A stretch of DNA of 64,000 nt, from the NCBI GenBank assembly GCA_039986595.1, contig JBDWQJ010000006.1, positions 186,001 through 250,000 of the forward strand. The letters run 5' to 3'. Below, piece by piece: positions 19,001 through 27,018 of the stretch (positions within the stretch are counted from its first letter, which is position 1; each line of letters starts with the position of its first letter). The stretch comes from Lentilitoribacter sp039986595 (GTDB taxonomy: Bacteria; Pseudomonadota; Alphaproteobacteria; Rhizobiales; Rhizobiaceae). The position numbers and the translations under genes were made by a program. A model generated the notes under the pieces. The model saw only the letters and a program-made list of their open reading frames with translations. It was not told the DNA's origin and ran no database searches.

Positions 19001-19231
19001 GTCATGGCAAAAATCCGCTCGCAAATCAGCGCCAATCTGCCCATCCTGGTCGTATCTGCTGATGCGGGAATTGAACAAATGAATACGGACCTTCAAGAAT
19101 TAAATTGCGGTTATCTGATGAAACCCGTCGAAATATCAAATCTCATTCACTCTATAGGTCTTGCATTAAATCTGACTTGGAAATTTGAAAACAAAAAACC
19201 ACCACAAAAGGCGCTTCCGCATGCAAACTGA
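16010..19231 (+). CDS. Hybrid histidine kinase with NCS1 permease-like sensor domain and receiver domain
   Basis: 1073 residues from a TTG (ATG at 16031 is the alternative). Residues about 40-490 form a polytopic domain like NCS1 cytosine/purine/hydantoin permeases (SRIANTAIGAVSFLALEAIG, then ISYNCAKYGVDIDLLTRGSGFGYLG). Residues about 510-560 are a Cys/His-rich segment (HNPECDCSICQF, CPHYGAQICSLCCSLD) that looks metal-binding. Two more helices follow at about 585-655, then a coiled coil, HisKA with phospho-His H701 (SHELRTPLN), HATPase (N, GTGLGLTI boxes) and a receiver with phospho-Asp D987. It probably senses a transported amide, urea or nucleobase at the membrane and controls the divergent urt-fmd operon. 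Confidence 0.85.
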   Translation: MSNESELMAFSNRITRSRRTYNKWVANETMEDFALRFTAQKARKWSISRIANTAIGAVSFLALEAIGGSLMLSYGFSTALAAILTTSFVICLLGIPISYNCAKYGVDIDLLTRGSGFGYLGSTITSLIYASFTFIFFAIEAAIMATALEVCFSIPLSIGYLISTLIFIPLVTHGISLINKLQAWTQPIWVVLQLLPFIFVTIYSAQAQSGWESYTGLLGPVDGSISLVHFGAASAVLFSLTAQIGEQVDYLRFLPAKTEENKYRWWFGLLAAGPGWIIFGALKVIAGCFLAYFAFRSGIGFEQSSEPTNMYLAAYGSAFNNPGVVLGITGIFIVICQIKINVTNTYAGSIAWSNFFSRLTHSHPGRVVWVIFNVIIGLLLVELGAYRALEKILSLYSIVAVAWLATIVSDLIINKPLGLAPKGIEFKRAYLYDINPVGIGATIGASMLSLMSYFGFFGDTAEALYAYIALVVPFLLSPLIAYYTKGKYYLARQPDDFSQDKHTLNTAKVHKHNPECDCSICQFNFELDDMVHCPHYGAQICSLCCSLDVKCGDSCKTNARFHEQAASFIQQNFPQKIAARLMSRTGRYFGTLSLVVLIIGVIMSVMFYQAHLDWVNSTEALNSIFINLFATSVIVAGIAVWLFLLAYESRVIAENEAQKHTELLEDEIKAHEETDRQLQKAKEVAESANLAKSKYVIGLSHELRTPLNSILGYAQLMERQTDKTKLIENASRTIRRSGEHLAGLIEGLLDISKIEAGKIQISREKTAIISHFNQLVDMISPQASDKNLQFNFHCSDDFPAYVYADERRLRQVLINLLSNAVKFTKDGSVNFSASYRNQIATIVIKDTGPGIAHTNLERIFLPFERIENGTGNTPSGTGLGLTITKLLVEIMGGDLQVESKLGEGTIFTIRLMLSSVPEILRDQKPDLPVCGYQGQRLKISVADDDPLQRQLMKDTLSPLGFTIEEYSNGAECLKSLNAKLPDLLILDIGMPDMDGWQVMAKIRSQISANLPILVVSADAGIEQMNTDLQELNCGYLMKPVEISNLIHSIGLALNLTWKFENKKPPQKALPHAN

Positions 19232-20183
19232 TTTTATAAGCCCCTCGAAATCTGAACTAGGTCGGTCAAAACAAAATGATCGGACAATCGTTCTTGTTGT
19301 GGACGATTCTCAAGATACTTTAACGATGCTCACCGATGTGTTGACCTTTGAAAATCTTGAAGTCTTAACGGCAAAAGATGGTCCAAGAGCTATTCAGTTG
19401 GCAAATGAAGCGCGCCCAGATGTCATATTGATGGACGCGATTATGCCGGGGATGGATGGATTTGAAACCTGCAGAATATTAAAGTCGGAAGTTGAATTAT
19501 CAGACATACCGATCATATTTATGACCGGGCAAGATGACAGCGATCATGTAGTAAAAGCGCTTGAAGTTGGCGGTGTTGATTTCGTCTCCAAACCAACGTC
19601 ACTGCCAGAACTGATTGCCCGCATGCGTGTCCATTTGGCAAATGCGCGAAAAGCACATTCCGCGCGCCATGCCTTGGATATAACAGGTCGCAAAATTGTC
19701 ACGGTTAGCAATAGCGGCGATATCATTTGGAGCACGCCACAAGCTACCAAACTCTTTCGTGAAAATGGCATTCAATCTGAAAGCGGCGAAAAAGTTCCTT
19801 GGGTTATTCTAAGTTGGTTGCTTGGTTTAAAAGATAATGATCCAGGTCTTCAAGGACACCAATTAGACTTAAGCGAAACGGGAAGAAGCATAATTTTACG
19901 ATATATTGGATCAACACCGGAGGGTGATTTTTTGCTTGCGGTATCCGACCAGCAAAACGGTAGCGATGAACGTCGCCTCGCTGACTTCTTTGATCTAACA
20001 ATCCGTGAATCTGAAGTTCTACTTTGGATCACGCATGGTAAATCTAACAAGGAAGTTGCCGAAATTTTATCCTTATCACCGCGCACTGTGAACAAGCATC
20101 TGGAACAAATATTCACCAAACTTGGTGTTGAAAATAGAACCGCAGCCGCGACCAAAACAGTAAGAGTGCTCTGGCAACACTAG
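19221..20183 (+). CDS. Response regulator, receiver plus LuxR-type HTH
   Basis: 320 residues from the ATG at 19221, which overlaps the kinase stop by 11 bases; the frame is open 12 codons further to a TTG. The receiver domain (about residues 22-140) has the acidic pair D28/D29, phospho-acceptor D72 (ILMDAIMPGMDG), and the Lys of SKPT. A PAS-like middle region (about 155-245) precedes the C-terminal LuxR/NarL HTH (LTIRESEVLLWITHGKSNKE, then SPRTVNKHLEQIFTKLGV). It is the evident output partner of the upstream kinase, possibly by phosphotransfer through the kinase receiver. Confidence 0.88.
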   Translation: MQTDFISPSKSELGRSKQNDRTIVLVVDDSQDTLTMLTDVLTFENLEVLTAKDGPRAIQLANEARPDVILMDAIMPGMDGFETCRILKSEVELSDIPIIFMTGQDDSDHVVKALEVGGVDFVSKPTSLPELIARMRVHLANARKAHSARHALDITGRKIVTVSNSGDIIWSTPQATKLFRENGIQSESGEKVPWVILSWLLGLKDNDPGLQGHQLDLSETGRSIILRYIGSTPEGDFLLAVSDQQNGSDERRLADFFDLTIRESEVLLWITHGKSNKEVAEILSLSPRTVNKHLEQIFTKLGVENRTAAATKTVRVLWQH

Positions 20184-20212
20184 TTGTGATTAAATTTTAA
20201 ACTAAAAACGTA

Positions 20213-21010
20213 TCAGCGTCTTTGCCTAGTAGCTCTAGCAATGAGTTTTCCATCATCACGCTTCATATAAACATCTGACCCTGATGCATAAAGGCCTATC
20301 GATGCATCTTGGTCAACATTTCCTAAATAAACCAAGTCCCGTTTTACCAAAGGTTGGATTATCTTTTGGCGGTGATCTTCCGCGCGTTCAGCAAATTTTG
20401 AAAAACTCGGAAAATACAAAAGTCCAACAGCATTGAAGTCCAATGATCTGCACGGACTGATATCGCTAACATGGATTGCACTTTCAACTTCATCTTCGGA
20501 TTTTTTTGCAACATCCCTTGCGTTTATGGCCAACTGCACCAGTGATTGCGGCGCAGCGTCTAACAATAATTGTGGCATATTTTTATTACGAATAATTGAT
20601 CTGTTTGAGCCATCTTTCCCATGGCTGACAAATGTGGAGATCATCGATAGCGAAGCAATAACGTCCTCGCACAACATCACTTTATGGATTGAACCGATTT
20701 GGTGCTGATTGACCTGATAAATTCTTGACGAGATGATAATGTCTTTTGCTAACAAGCCCGTCATTGGTTGGAAAGCTAGCGAAGTTACGCAAAATGCTGC
20801 ATAAACTTCTTGTCCATTCACATCTTCAAAAACAGCATGCTTTTGTCCCATCGCTTCAGCGATAAGTGACCAATGAATGTCACCGGAGAACTTTAAGAAC
20901 CATTGTTCAGATAGCCCATCTGGCTGCAATTCAGCCATACCCAAGCTGATCTTAGTAGACCTACAAATGGGCCGGTGTTGAGTTTGCGTGAACGCCGTTA
21001 CTTTATTCAT
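20213..21010 (-). CDS. LnmK/Pnap_2097-like protein, probable hotdog-fold, attached to the Nit1C cluster
   Basis: 265 residues. I recognise a resemblance to the LnmK/Pnap_2097 type of biosynthetic proteins (double hotdog fold, related to an acyltransferase/decarboxylase): LGMAELQPDGLSEQWFLKFSGD, read in pieces, GDIHW, and the later FNAVGLLYFPSF segment. The start ATG overlaps the nitH stop (ATGA), so it is translationally coupled as the last gene of the operon. The core nitBCDEFGH cluster does not need this gene, so it may modify the product. The activity is unknown. Confidence 0.6.
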   Translation of the reverse strand: MNKVTAFTQTQHRPICRSTKISLGMAELQPDGLSEQWFLKFSGDIHWSLIAEAMGQKHAVFEDVNGQEVYAAFCVTSLAFQPMTGLLAKDIIISSRIYQVNQHQIGSIHKVMLCEDVIASLSMISTFVSHGKDGSNRSIIRNKNMPQLLLDAAPQSLVQLAINARDVAKKSEDEVESAIHVSDISPCRSLDFNAVGLLYFPSFSKFAERAEDHRQKIIQPLVKRDLVYLGNVDQDASIGLYASGSDVYMKRDDGKLIARATRQRR

Positions 21011-22284
21011 TCAGCTGCAACCACTGTGGCCGAAAGCAAACTTTTCTCGATTTGATCTGCAAGATAGCTGCCATCTTCATTGATAGATAAGAACCTTCCA
21101 GATCCCCATTTATTAAGCCAACCAAGACCGATAAAGTAAAAGCCATCAACCTCACATACACCTCGGTCATAAATCGGACGGCCATGCGGATCAAAAACAT
21201 CCACTTCGATCCAATCATAATTTGGCCTAAAACCAATCGACCAGACAATCGAAGTAATCCCAAGATCATTTACATCAATTTCGGTAGTTTCTGTCTCCGG
21301 TTGCCACATTTTTTTAAATGGGCTTTCTTCCGGTGCACAAATGCCCTCGCGCGCAATATATGCATCAATTGCATCTCGTATTCCAAGATAACTCTTATCT
21401 GCATCATCAAGGTTTTTACGCAAATCAGGTAAGAAGCTTAATTTACTATCATTCATATCCGAGAGCGAACCATAAAGGCTGATATCACTTTCAACAACAA
21501 ATCGCCTGAGATCAATTTCCTTCCCGCCATCACGACCAGACATATAATGATTAGTTTGGCTGAGCGCTTTATGTGGATCAGGATGCTCAGCTATTGTTAT
21601 GTCATAATGCCCCATATCATAGAGCCAATCTGTTGCATCCCGCCCTCTATATTTTCGAGGGCTACGTGGTGCGGGTCCGACAGCTAAGTGAACTTTGCGT
21701 CCATCACGAACAAGATCTTCCATGATTTGCACACCCGATTGACCCGTGCCAACAATAAGACTGGCGCCCTTTGGGATCTGCGCGGGTCTACGATAATCAC
21801 GCGAATGCATTTGCATAATTGACGGATCAAGATTAGCGGCATAGGGCGGAACAATCGGCGCATCATAACCACCCGTTGCAATGACCACTTGTTCACAACG
21901 CCAGTGATCACCTGATGTTTGCACATCGTAACCATTTTCATCTTTTGTGATCTTTTTTACCTCAATATTTTCATATATTGGTGGATCAAAACTATCAGCA
22001 AAACCATCAAGATATTCAACAATTTCATCCTTGAGCATAAACCCATCGGGGTCATTTCCTTGATAAGGGAAACCAGGTAATTTGCATTGCCAATTTGGCG
22101 TCACCAAACAAAAACTATCCCAACGATTTTTTCGCCAAGAATGGAACTTTTGCTCTTTCTCTAAGACAACATGTTCAACGCCTTTTTTGTGCAAGTACCA
22201 ACTGACAGTGAGCCCGGCTTGCCCGCCACCAATAATGACCACAGGAACATAGCTTTTAGTTTCTTTTTCACTTGTAAGTGTCAT
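21007..22284 (-). CDS. nitH: Nit1C flavin-dependent oxidoreductase (MSMEG_0569 family), NitH
   Basis: 425 residues from the ATG at 22284, chosen for the GGGGGA site upstream; the frame is open to 22317. Two Rossmann dinucleotide motifs are present: VVIIGGGQAGLTVSWYL near residue 15 (FAD) and SLIVGTGQSG near residue 165 (NAD(P)H), as in flavin monooxygenases. The WDSFCLVTPNWQCKLPG segment is typical of the MSMEG_0569 group. It belongs to the Nit1C cluster that supports growth on cyanide as nitrogen source in several bacteria; its exact reaction is unresolved. Confidence 0.87.
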   Translation of the reverse strand: MTLTSEKETKSYVPVVIIGGGQAGLTVSWYLHKKGVEHVVLEKEQKFHSWRKNRWDSFCLVTPNWQCKLPGFPYQGNDPDGFMLKDEIVEYLDGFADSFDPPIYENIEVKKITKDENGYDVQTSGDHWRCEQVVIATGGYDAPIVPPYAANLDPSIMQMHSRDYRRPAQIPKGASLIVGTGQSGVQIMEDLVRDGRKVHLAVGPAPRSPRKYRGRDATDWLYDMGHYDITIAEHPDPHKALSQTNHYMSGRDGGKEIDLRRFVVESDISLYGSLSDMNDSKLSFLPDLRKNLDDADKSYLGIRDAIDAYIAREGICAPEESPFKKMWQPETETTEIDVNDLGITSIVWSIGFRPNYDWIEVDVFDPHGRPIYDRGVCEVDGFYFIGLGWLNKWGSGRFLSINEDGSYLADQIEKSLLSATVVAAE

Positions 22285-22295
22285 ATAAAATCCCC

Positions 22296-22583
22296 CTAAG
22301 AAGACATGCTTAAACAACTGACCATCGGATCATCCACATGTTTAAATTTATCGATTTGAGCATTAACACGCGCCAATTGCCCCATGGCTCGGCTGCACGG
22401 GTGGCCATATTTTAGTTCAACGCGATCAGATGCTGATTGTAATGCGGTGGTAACGCGCAACTGAAAATCATGAAGCGAATAAGCTGTTCCTGCAGACAAG
22501 TAATCAATGACAATTGTGGACGGCGAATAACAACGTTCTTCGCTGTTATCAGGCCATTTTAATGTGAACCAAACCTCAGGCAT
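22296..22583 (-). CDS. nitG: Nit1C small protein (MSMEG_0570 family), NitG
   Basis: 95 residues from the ATG at 22583, which overlaps the nitF stop by 8 bases; the frame is open to 22658 but that part overlaps nitF. MPEVWFTLKWPDNSEERCYSPST is the start of the family pattern, followed by YLSAGTAYSLHDF. It is small, soluble, has no recognised catalytic motif, and carries a conserved-looking Cys near residues 18 and 63. Members occur only with the nitrilase cluster. The role is unknown. Confidence 0.82.
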   Translation of the reverse strand: MPEVWFTLKWPDNSEERCYSPSTIVIDYLSAGTAYSLHDFQLRVTTALQSASDRVELKYGHPCSRAMGQLARVNAQIDKFKHVDDPMVSCLSMSS

Positions 22584-23547
22584 AACACGCCTCCATTTTT
22601 CCAAGACCCAAATATGGTGCTGTTTGATAATTCCAAAATGACACCGACTGATTTTCAAAACTTAGATCAATTGATTTGCCCTCATTGACTGTTCCAATCG
22701 ATTGCGCAGTAACTGCACGATCAGCAAATCTTTTTTGGACAGTTAGCGCATGAACTGGAGAGACTGCTAGCAAGAAACCAAAACTTGGAAATGAACGCAT
22801 CCAACGTTCAATATCAATATTGCCAGGGGGCAAAACCTTGCCAAGATCGATATCAATTCCAACGTCGGAACACTCAGCTAACATTAAGGCCGTTCCGATA
22901 ATTCCACCCTGACTGATGTCTTTTCCCGCGCGCACCAAACCCTCTTCTGCTAATTGCGGTAACAACTCTAATTCTGCACGAAGATCAGTGTGACATTTTT
23001 GATCCCCTGCAAAAAAATTATCAAAATTTCGATAAGTTCCACCATGATCAATAGCTGCGATCAACATATCGCCAGGTTGCGCATCAAAGCTGGTGATCAA
23101 CGCATTTGCGCGCCCAAAAATTGAAACCGCCATATTTAATTCACGCGCATTAAAATTTGTATGACCACCTAAAATTGATATCCCATAGGCACGGGCTGCA
23201 TCGCGCATTCCTTTAAGGACCGGTTTTGCAACGTCCACATTTGGGGACCAAATTTGATCAATCACACCAATAGCACGGCCACCCATTGCAGCGATGTCTG
23301 AGATATTGACCATGACGCCACACCAGCCGGCAAACCACGGATCATCATTTACAAATTCAGGGATAAATCCTTCCCCAGCAAGCAAATTAAACCCACCATC
23401 TTTCCGCTCTAAAAAAGCGGCGTCATCACCGGGGTGTCCTAAGTGTTCCTGACCTAATTTCAGCTCACCAACAGCGTCACCAATTGCAAGTTTTGAGGTG
23501 ATCGAAGGATGTGAACGAAGTGCGGACGCTATCTGTTGAATATCCAT
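22576..23547 (-). CDS. nitF: Nit1C AIR-synthase (PurM)-like protein, NitF
   Basis: 323 residues from the ATG at 23547 (MDIQQIASAL), four bases after the nitE stop; upstream in-frame residues lie within nitE. The PurM/ThiL/SelD-like ATP-binding fold is shown by GHPGDDAAFL near residue 40, the GWCGVMVNISDIAAMGG helix near residue 75 and DISQGGIIGTALMLAE near residue 210. The family forms an acyl or amide phosphate from ATP. In Nit1C it is the MSMEG_0567/Sll0787 member; the substrate is unknown. Confidence 0.85.
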   Translation of the reverse strand: MDIQQIASALRSHPSITSKLAIGDAVGELKLGQEHLGHPGDDAAFLERKDGGFNLLAGEGFIPEFVNDDPWFAGWCGVMVNISDIAAMGGRAIGVIDQIWSPNVDVAKPVLKGMRDAARAYGISILGGHTNFNARELNMAVSIFGRANALITSFDAQPGDMLIAAIDHGGTYRNFDNFFAGDQKCHTDLRAELELLPQLAEEGLVRAGKDISQGGIIGTALMLAECSDVGIDIDLGKVLPPGNIDIERWMRSFPSFGFLLAVSPVHALTVQKRFADRAVTAQSIGTVNEGKSIDLSFENQSVSFWNYQTAPYLGLGKMEACYA

Positions 23548-23551
23548 AACA

Positions 23552-24112
23552 TCATGCCGCAGCTTTATGAGGCCGGTGATACCACCCGTCCTCCGGACTA
23601 TATTTGGGTGGGTAGTGTGAAAGCTCAGCAGACATACGCATATGTGCAACGCCGTGGCAGTTTACTTCTTCAATACAATTCCATCGCATTCGTCTAAACA
23701 AGATAACGTTCTGCAACTGCACATTTGCATTAAATAACCTGCAGCCGCGCGCATTGGCACTGCGTACCGCAAGACTGATCAGCTCAGCACCCAAACGACC
23801 TACGTTACGATATTCAGGGTCCACAGCGAGACGCGACCCCCACCACACACCCGGTTCACCTTGGTGAATGCGCACCGTTCCAACCACAGAATGTGCTTCG
23901 TGCGCTAAGGTTGATATGGCAACAAGATGGGTTGCAATTGTGTCGATATCATCTCGATCATGGCTTTGAAACAAACCCTGCTCATCAACAAAAACGCGTT
24001 CACGCAGATCAAAAGCACCAGCTGTTTCCCAAACTGTGGATGCAGCACGGATAAAATAACCCGGCGATTGGAATGCAACGATATTATGAGCTTTTTGTTC
24101 TAAAATATCCAT
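23552..24112 (-). CDS. nitE: Nit1C GNAT N-acetyltransferase (Sll0786 family), NitE
   Basis: 186 residues. GNAT-fold signs are LRERVFVDEQGLF, the VVGTVRIHQ strand, WWGSRLAVDPEYRNVGRLG (acetyl-CoA pyrophosphate loop, with RNVGRLG as the variant of the Q/RxxGxG/A motif) and FNANVQLQNVILFRRMRW. The ATG is two bases after the nitD stop. The segment CHGVAHMRM near residue 158 carries a Cys/His pair kept in this family. The acetyl acceptor is unknown. Confidence 0.85.
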   Translation of the reverse strand: MDILEQKAHNIVAFQSPGYFIRAASTVWETAGAFDLRERVFVDEQGLFQSHDRDDIDTIATHLVAISTLAHEAHSVVGTVRIHQGEPGVWWGSRLAVDPEYRNVGRLGAELISLAVRSANARGCRLFNANVQLQNVILFRRMRWNCIEEVNCHGVAHMRMSAELSHYPPKYSPEDGWYHRPHKAAA

Positions 24113-24114
24113 CG

Positions 24115-25212
24115 TTAGATCTTCAATTTTTCATAGGTGGAAAGCGCAGAACACGCACCACAACGCCCGCACCCGGCTTTAATATCTTCCGATCTCATAT
24201 CGGCATTAGCGATCATCTGACTTAGCGGTCCCAATATGAATGAAATAAACTCAGACTTGGGCGCGGGTAGACTTTCAAGTGGTGTGCCAGATATGGGAAC
24301 AAATGGCACGACAAATGGATAAACACCCATCTTGCACAAGCGTTCTGACATCTCCAAAATCGCTTCTGCACTATCACCTAATCCAGCGAGAATGTAGGTT
24401 GAAACTTGGCCATGTCCGAAGACCTTAACCGCAGCTTCAAAGGAAGAGAAATATTTCTCCAGCGGTACCGATGCTTTACCTGGCATTACCTCGGCACGAA
24501 CTTCTGGAGTAACGGCCTCAAGGTGCATACCCAATGCATCAATGCCAGCGTCAAACATACGCTGGTGCCAAATATCATCAGCGGGTGGTTCACATTGTCC
24601 TTGAATTGGAATGTCAACGACTGACTTAATCGCAAGCGCACTTTCAACCAGAACTGACGCACCACGATCATCTGTGGCGGGGGTTCCTGTTGTCATGACC
24701 ATATGCTCAATACCATCAAGTTCAACGGCAGCTTTTGCAACTTCGGCCAATTGTTGAGGTGTCTTATGAGCAATTGTGCGCCCTGCTGCCAGACTTTGAC
24801 CAATAGAGCAAAACTTGCAGGTTTTTTTACGGCTTTCATAACGAATGCATGTTTGTAAAACAGTTGTCGCCAAGACATTGCGCGAATGAAGCGTCGCAAT
24901 TTGATTGTAAGCAATACCGTCAGCCGTTTTTAAATCATAAAATTTCGGCCGACCAGGAAACTTAACCCGTGCAACTTCTTGACCGTTTTTCGTAACACGC
25001 GAAGAACCATCTCCACCCGGTGCATCCACCTTATATGGACTACTAAACGCAGGGGCTGTATGCACAGGCACCATGACCGTCGTGCCATCAATGGTAAGAG
25101 CTTTGTGATCGGATGGCCCAGCACCACCACGGCGACTTTCATGCCCTGCATTCGGATCATCAAGACGCATGCCTTGTGTTTGCAAATCATTGATAAGTTC
25201 AGAGATTGTCAT
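24115..25212 (-). CDS. nitD: Nit1C radical SAM protein (MSMEG_0568 family), NitD
   Basis: 365 residues from the ATG at 25212, which has AAGGAA 7 nt upstream and overlaps nitC by 14 bases; a TTG at 25233 is less likely. The cluster-binding cysteines are C122, C132 and C135, i.e. C-x9-C-x2-C, unlike the usual C-x3-C-x2-C. The C-terminus has a second set, C348, C351 and C354 (CGRCGAC), which could bind another Fe-S cluster. A biotin-synthase-like barrel is plausible between them. The reaction is unknown. Confidence 0.87.
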   Translation of the reverse strand: MTISELINDLQTQGMRLDDPNAGHESRRGGAGPSDHKALTIDGTTVMVPVHTAPAFSSPYKVDAPGGDGSSRVTKNGQEVARVKFPGRPKFYDLKTADGIAYNQIATLHSRNVLATTVLQTCIRYESRKKTCKFCSIGQSLAAGRTIAHKTPQQLAEVAKAAVELDGIEHMVMTTGTPATDDRGASVLVESALAIKSVVDIPIQGQCEPPADDIWHQRMFDAGIDALGMHLEAVTPEVRAEVMPGKASVPLEKYFSSFEAAVKVFGHGQVSTYILAGLGDSAEAILEMSERLCKMGVYPFVVPFVPISGTPLESLPAPKSEFISFILGPLSQMIANADMRSEDIKAGCGRCGACSALSTYEKLKI

Positions 25213-26203
25213 GAGCAAATTCCTTAGATGCAATATCCGCCAATTGAGGAGCTTCAGGCTCGCGATGTTCGGGTTCTTGAATATGGTGAACAGCTGATTG
25301 GCGTTGATCGTGAACTAGGTGCAATAATTCTGGTCTTGCATAATGCCCGACGCTATCCATCATGCGTTTTCGCTTTGTGATAAGTTTCATATCAAGATCA
25401 GCGATTAAAATGCCCTCACCTTCGGTAATCGGATCAACGACATGACGTCCCTCAGGCGAGATGATACAAGTCATGCATCCATCGCGAAGACCTTTTTGTA
25501 GTGAGGGATCGGGATGAATTGAATTGATCTGTTCCTCTGTTAGCCATCCTGTGGCATTGACCACAAAACATGCAGCTTCTAGCGCGTGATGGCGCATGCT
25601 CACCTCAATCTGTTCACCAAATATCGGACCCACTAAACTACCAGGAAAATGAGCTGCATGGATCTCTTCGTGTTGAGCCATCAGAGCATAACGCGCAAGC
25701 GGGTTATAATGTTCCCAACATGCCAACGCACCGATACGCCCGACTTTGGTCTCAACAACCTTTAACCCCGAGCCATCACCTTGGCCCCAAACCATACGCT
25801 CATGATAAGTGGGGGTGATCTTTCTTCGTTTAAGAACAATCTCACCACTCGCGTCAAAAACAAGTTGCGTATTATAAAGCGAACCATGATCACGCTCATT
25901 AATCCCCATAACGATAACGGCGTTTGCTTTACGCGCTGCATTGGCTAGTGCATTGGTTTCTGCGGACGGAACAACAACAGCCTCTTGATATAATTCAAGA
26001 TGCGGTTTGCCCTGCTGCATAGGCGGGAGCACAAAAGAAAAATACGGATAATAAGGAATAAATGTCTCTGGAAAAACAATAAATTCAGCACCCTTTTGGG
26101 CTGCTTCATCAATTGCATTTAAGACCCGCTCCATAGTTTTATCACGGCCTGAAAGATCAGGTGAGATTTGAACAGCTGCGGCTCTAACAGTATCGGTTCG
26201 CAT
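25199..26203 (-). CDS. nitC: Nitrilase of the Nit6803 family, NitC
   Basis: 334-residue nitrilase-superfamily enzyme with the Glu-Lys-Cys triad E46 (FPETFIPYYPYF), K128 (RRKITPTYHER) and C162 (ALACWEHYNPLARYAL). The family hydrolyses nitriles to acids and ammonia; the cluster is associated with assimilation of cyanide-derived nitriles. The C-terminal tail after about residue 305 is charged and variable. It sits after nitB and a hairpin and overlaps nitD. Confidence 0.92.
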   Translation of the reverse strand: MRTDTVRAAAVQISPDLSGRDKTMERVLNAIDEAAQKGAEFIVFPETFIPYYPYFSFVLPPMQQGKPHLELYQEAVVVPSAETNALANAARKANAVIVMGINERDHGSLYNTQLVFDASGEIVLKRRKITPTYHERMVWGQGDGSGLKVVETKVGRIGALACWEHYNPLARYALMAQHEEIHAAHFPGSLVGPIFGEQIEVSMRHHALEAACFVVNATGWLTEEQINSIHPDPSLQKGLRDGCMTCIISPEGRHVVDPITEGEGILIADLDMKLITKRKRMMDSVGHYARPELLHLVHDQRQSAVHHIQEPEHREPEAPQLADIASKEFAHDNL

Positions 26204-26244
26204 TAAAATTCACATTCTTTATGGGATCAACAAAACGTCTAATA

Positions 26245-26271
26245 TGTCAGGCCGCAATGAACGGCCTGACA
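26245..26271 (-). terminator. Perfect hairpin between nitB and nitC
   Basis: tgtcaggccg at 26245-26254 and cggcctgaca at 26262-26271 form 10 perfect pairs with a 7-nt loop, starting 10 bases after the nitB stop on the minus strand. No T run follows, so it is likelier to stabilise the nitB end of the transcript or to lower downstream expression than to terminate fully. Confidence 0.7.
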
Positions 26272-26280
26272 GAAACAAAG

Positions 26281-26763
26281 CTAGACAGTCCAAGTGTCCA
26301 AAATGACAGCATCTGCCTTTTTGTGTAGGAGAATACAGTCAAGCACATCCTGCGGTGCGATCGGTGTAATTCCGGGTAATAGTGATGGTTCGCCGTGGCC
26401 ATAAAGCGCTTGTAGCGCAAAACGACATGCATACACTTTACCACCTTCGCCCATGAACTTTTTCAAATTCACTGCAAAATTTTGATGACCGGGGAAAGCG
26501 TCATCACCCAAAGTTGGAAAACCGCGTTGAATTCCCAAGGTCACACCTGGTCCATATAATAAAATCGATGTTTCATAGCCTTTACGATTTAGGCGTATCG
26601 CATTGAGAATATTGACTAATCCGATAGATCCCTCAAAGGCAACAGTGTGAAATGTCACCAATGCTTTCTCGCCTTCTTCGGCCTTTACATCTTCAAAAAC
26701 TTTTTCTTCATAATCGACGAAATAATCTCCGTCCTTGTGAGCTTCCTTAGCTACAGCTGGCAT
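26281..26763 (-). CDS. nitB: Nit1C protein of the MSMEG_0572/Sll0783 family, NitB
   Basis: 160 residues, ATG with AAAAGGAG upstream. The fold looks DsrE/peroxiredoxin-like from the alternating pattern LNAIRLNRKGYETSILLYGPGVTLG and a late KADAVILDTWTV strand; a single Cys at VYACRFALQALYGHG (about residue 111) is in the position of a DsrE cysteine. It heads the operon, like nitB in known clusters. Function is unknown. Confidence 0.88.
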   Translation of the reverse strand: MPAVAKEAHKDGDYFVDYEEKVFEDVKAEEGEKALVTFHTVAFEGSIGLVNILNAIRLNRKGYETSILLYGPGVTLGIQRGFPTLGDDAFPGHQNFAVNLKKFMGEGGKVYACRFALQALYGHGEPSLLPGITPIAPQDVLDCILLHKKADAVILDTWTV

Positions 26764-26806
26764 TTTAAACTCCTTTTAAATGACAATCAAAGGCTAATTC
26801 AAGCCA

Positions 26807-26844
26807 ATTGTATGTGTCAATTATAAGTGCAATATGCATACAAT
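26807..26844. promoter_or_regulatory. Inverted repeat operator candidate between nitB and the MocR gene
   Basis: ATTGTATG at 26807-26814 and CATACAAT at 26837-26844 are exact inverse complements whose centres are 30 bp apart, about three helical turns. Related sequences (ACAATTGTTATGCA, ATACAATTAATATGC) follow at 26871-26893. The region is very AT-rich and contains the divergent promoters. MocR-type regulators often bind widely spaced half-sites, so this is a reasonable operator candidate. Confidence 0.45.
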
Positions 26845-27018
26845 AAAAAATCATAATAAGTACAAAGCGCACAATTGTTATGCAAAAATACAATTAATAT
26901 GCAGGGGATGGATTCAATTTGATCATATTTTCAAATGATCACAGGTTGATACACGCAAAAAAATGATCCATACATTGCGCAACAATCGAGGAAAACAATA
27001 TGCGCGGGGCATAAATAC

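Noticed and set aside
22576..23649. Longer NitF starting at 23649
   Set aside because: The additional 34 residues lie inside nitE, have no ribosome site and do not resemble the family; the ATG at 23547 follows the nitE stop by four bases.
26764..27018. Very AT-rich spacer as a replication origin
   Set aside because: No DnaA-box clusters or origin-linked genes; divergent promoters and operators explain the AT richness.
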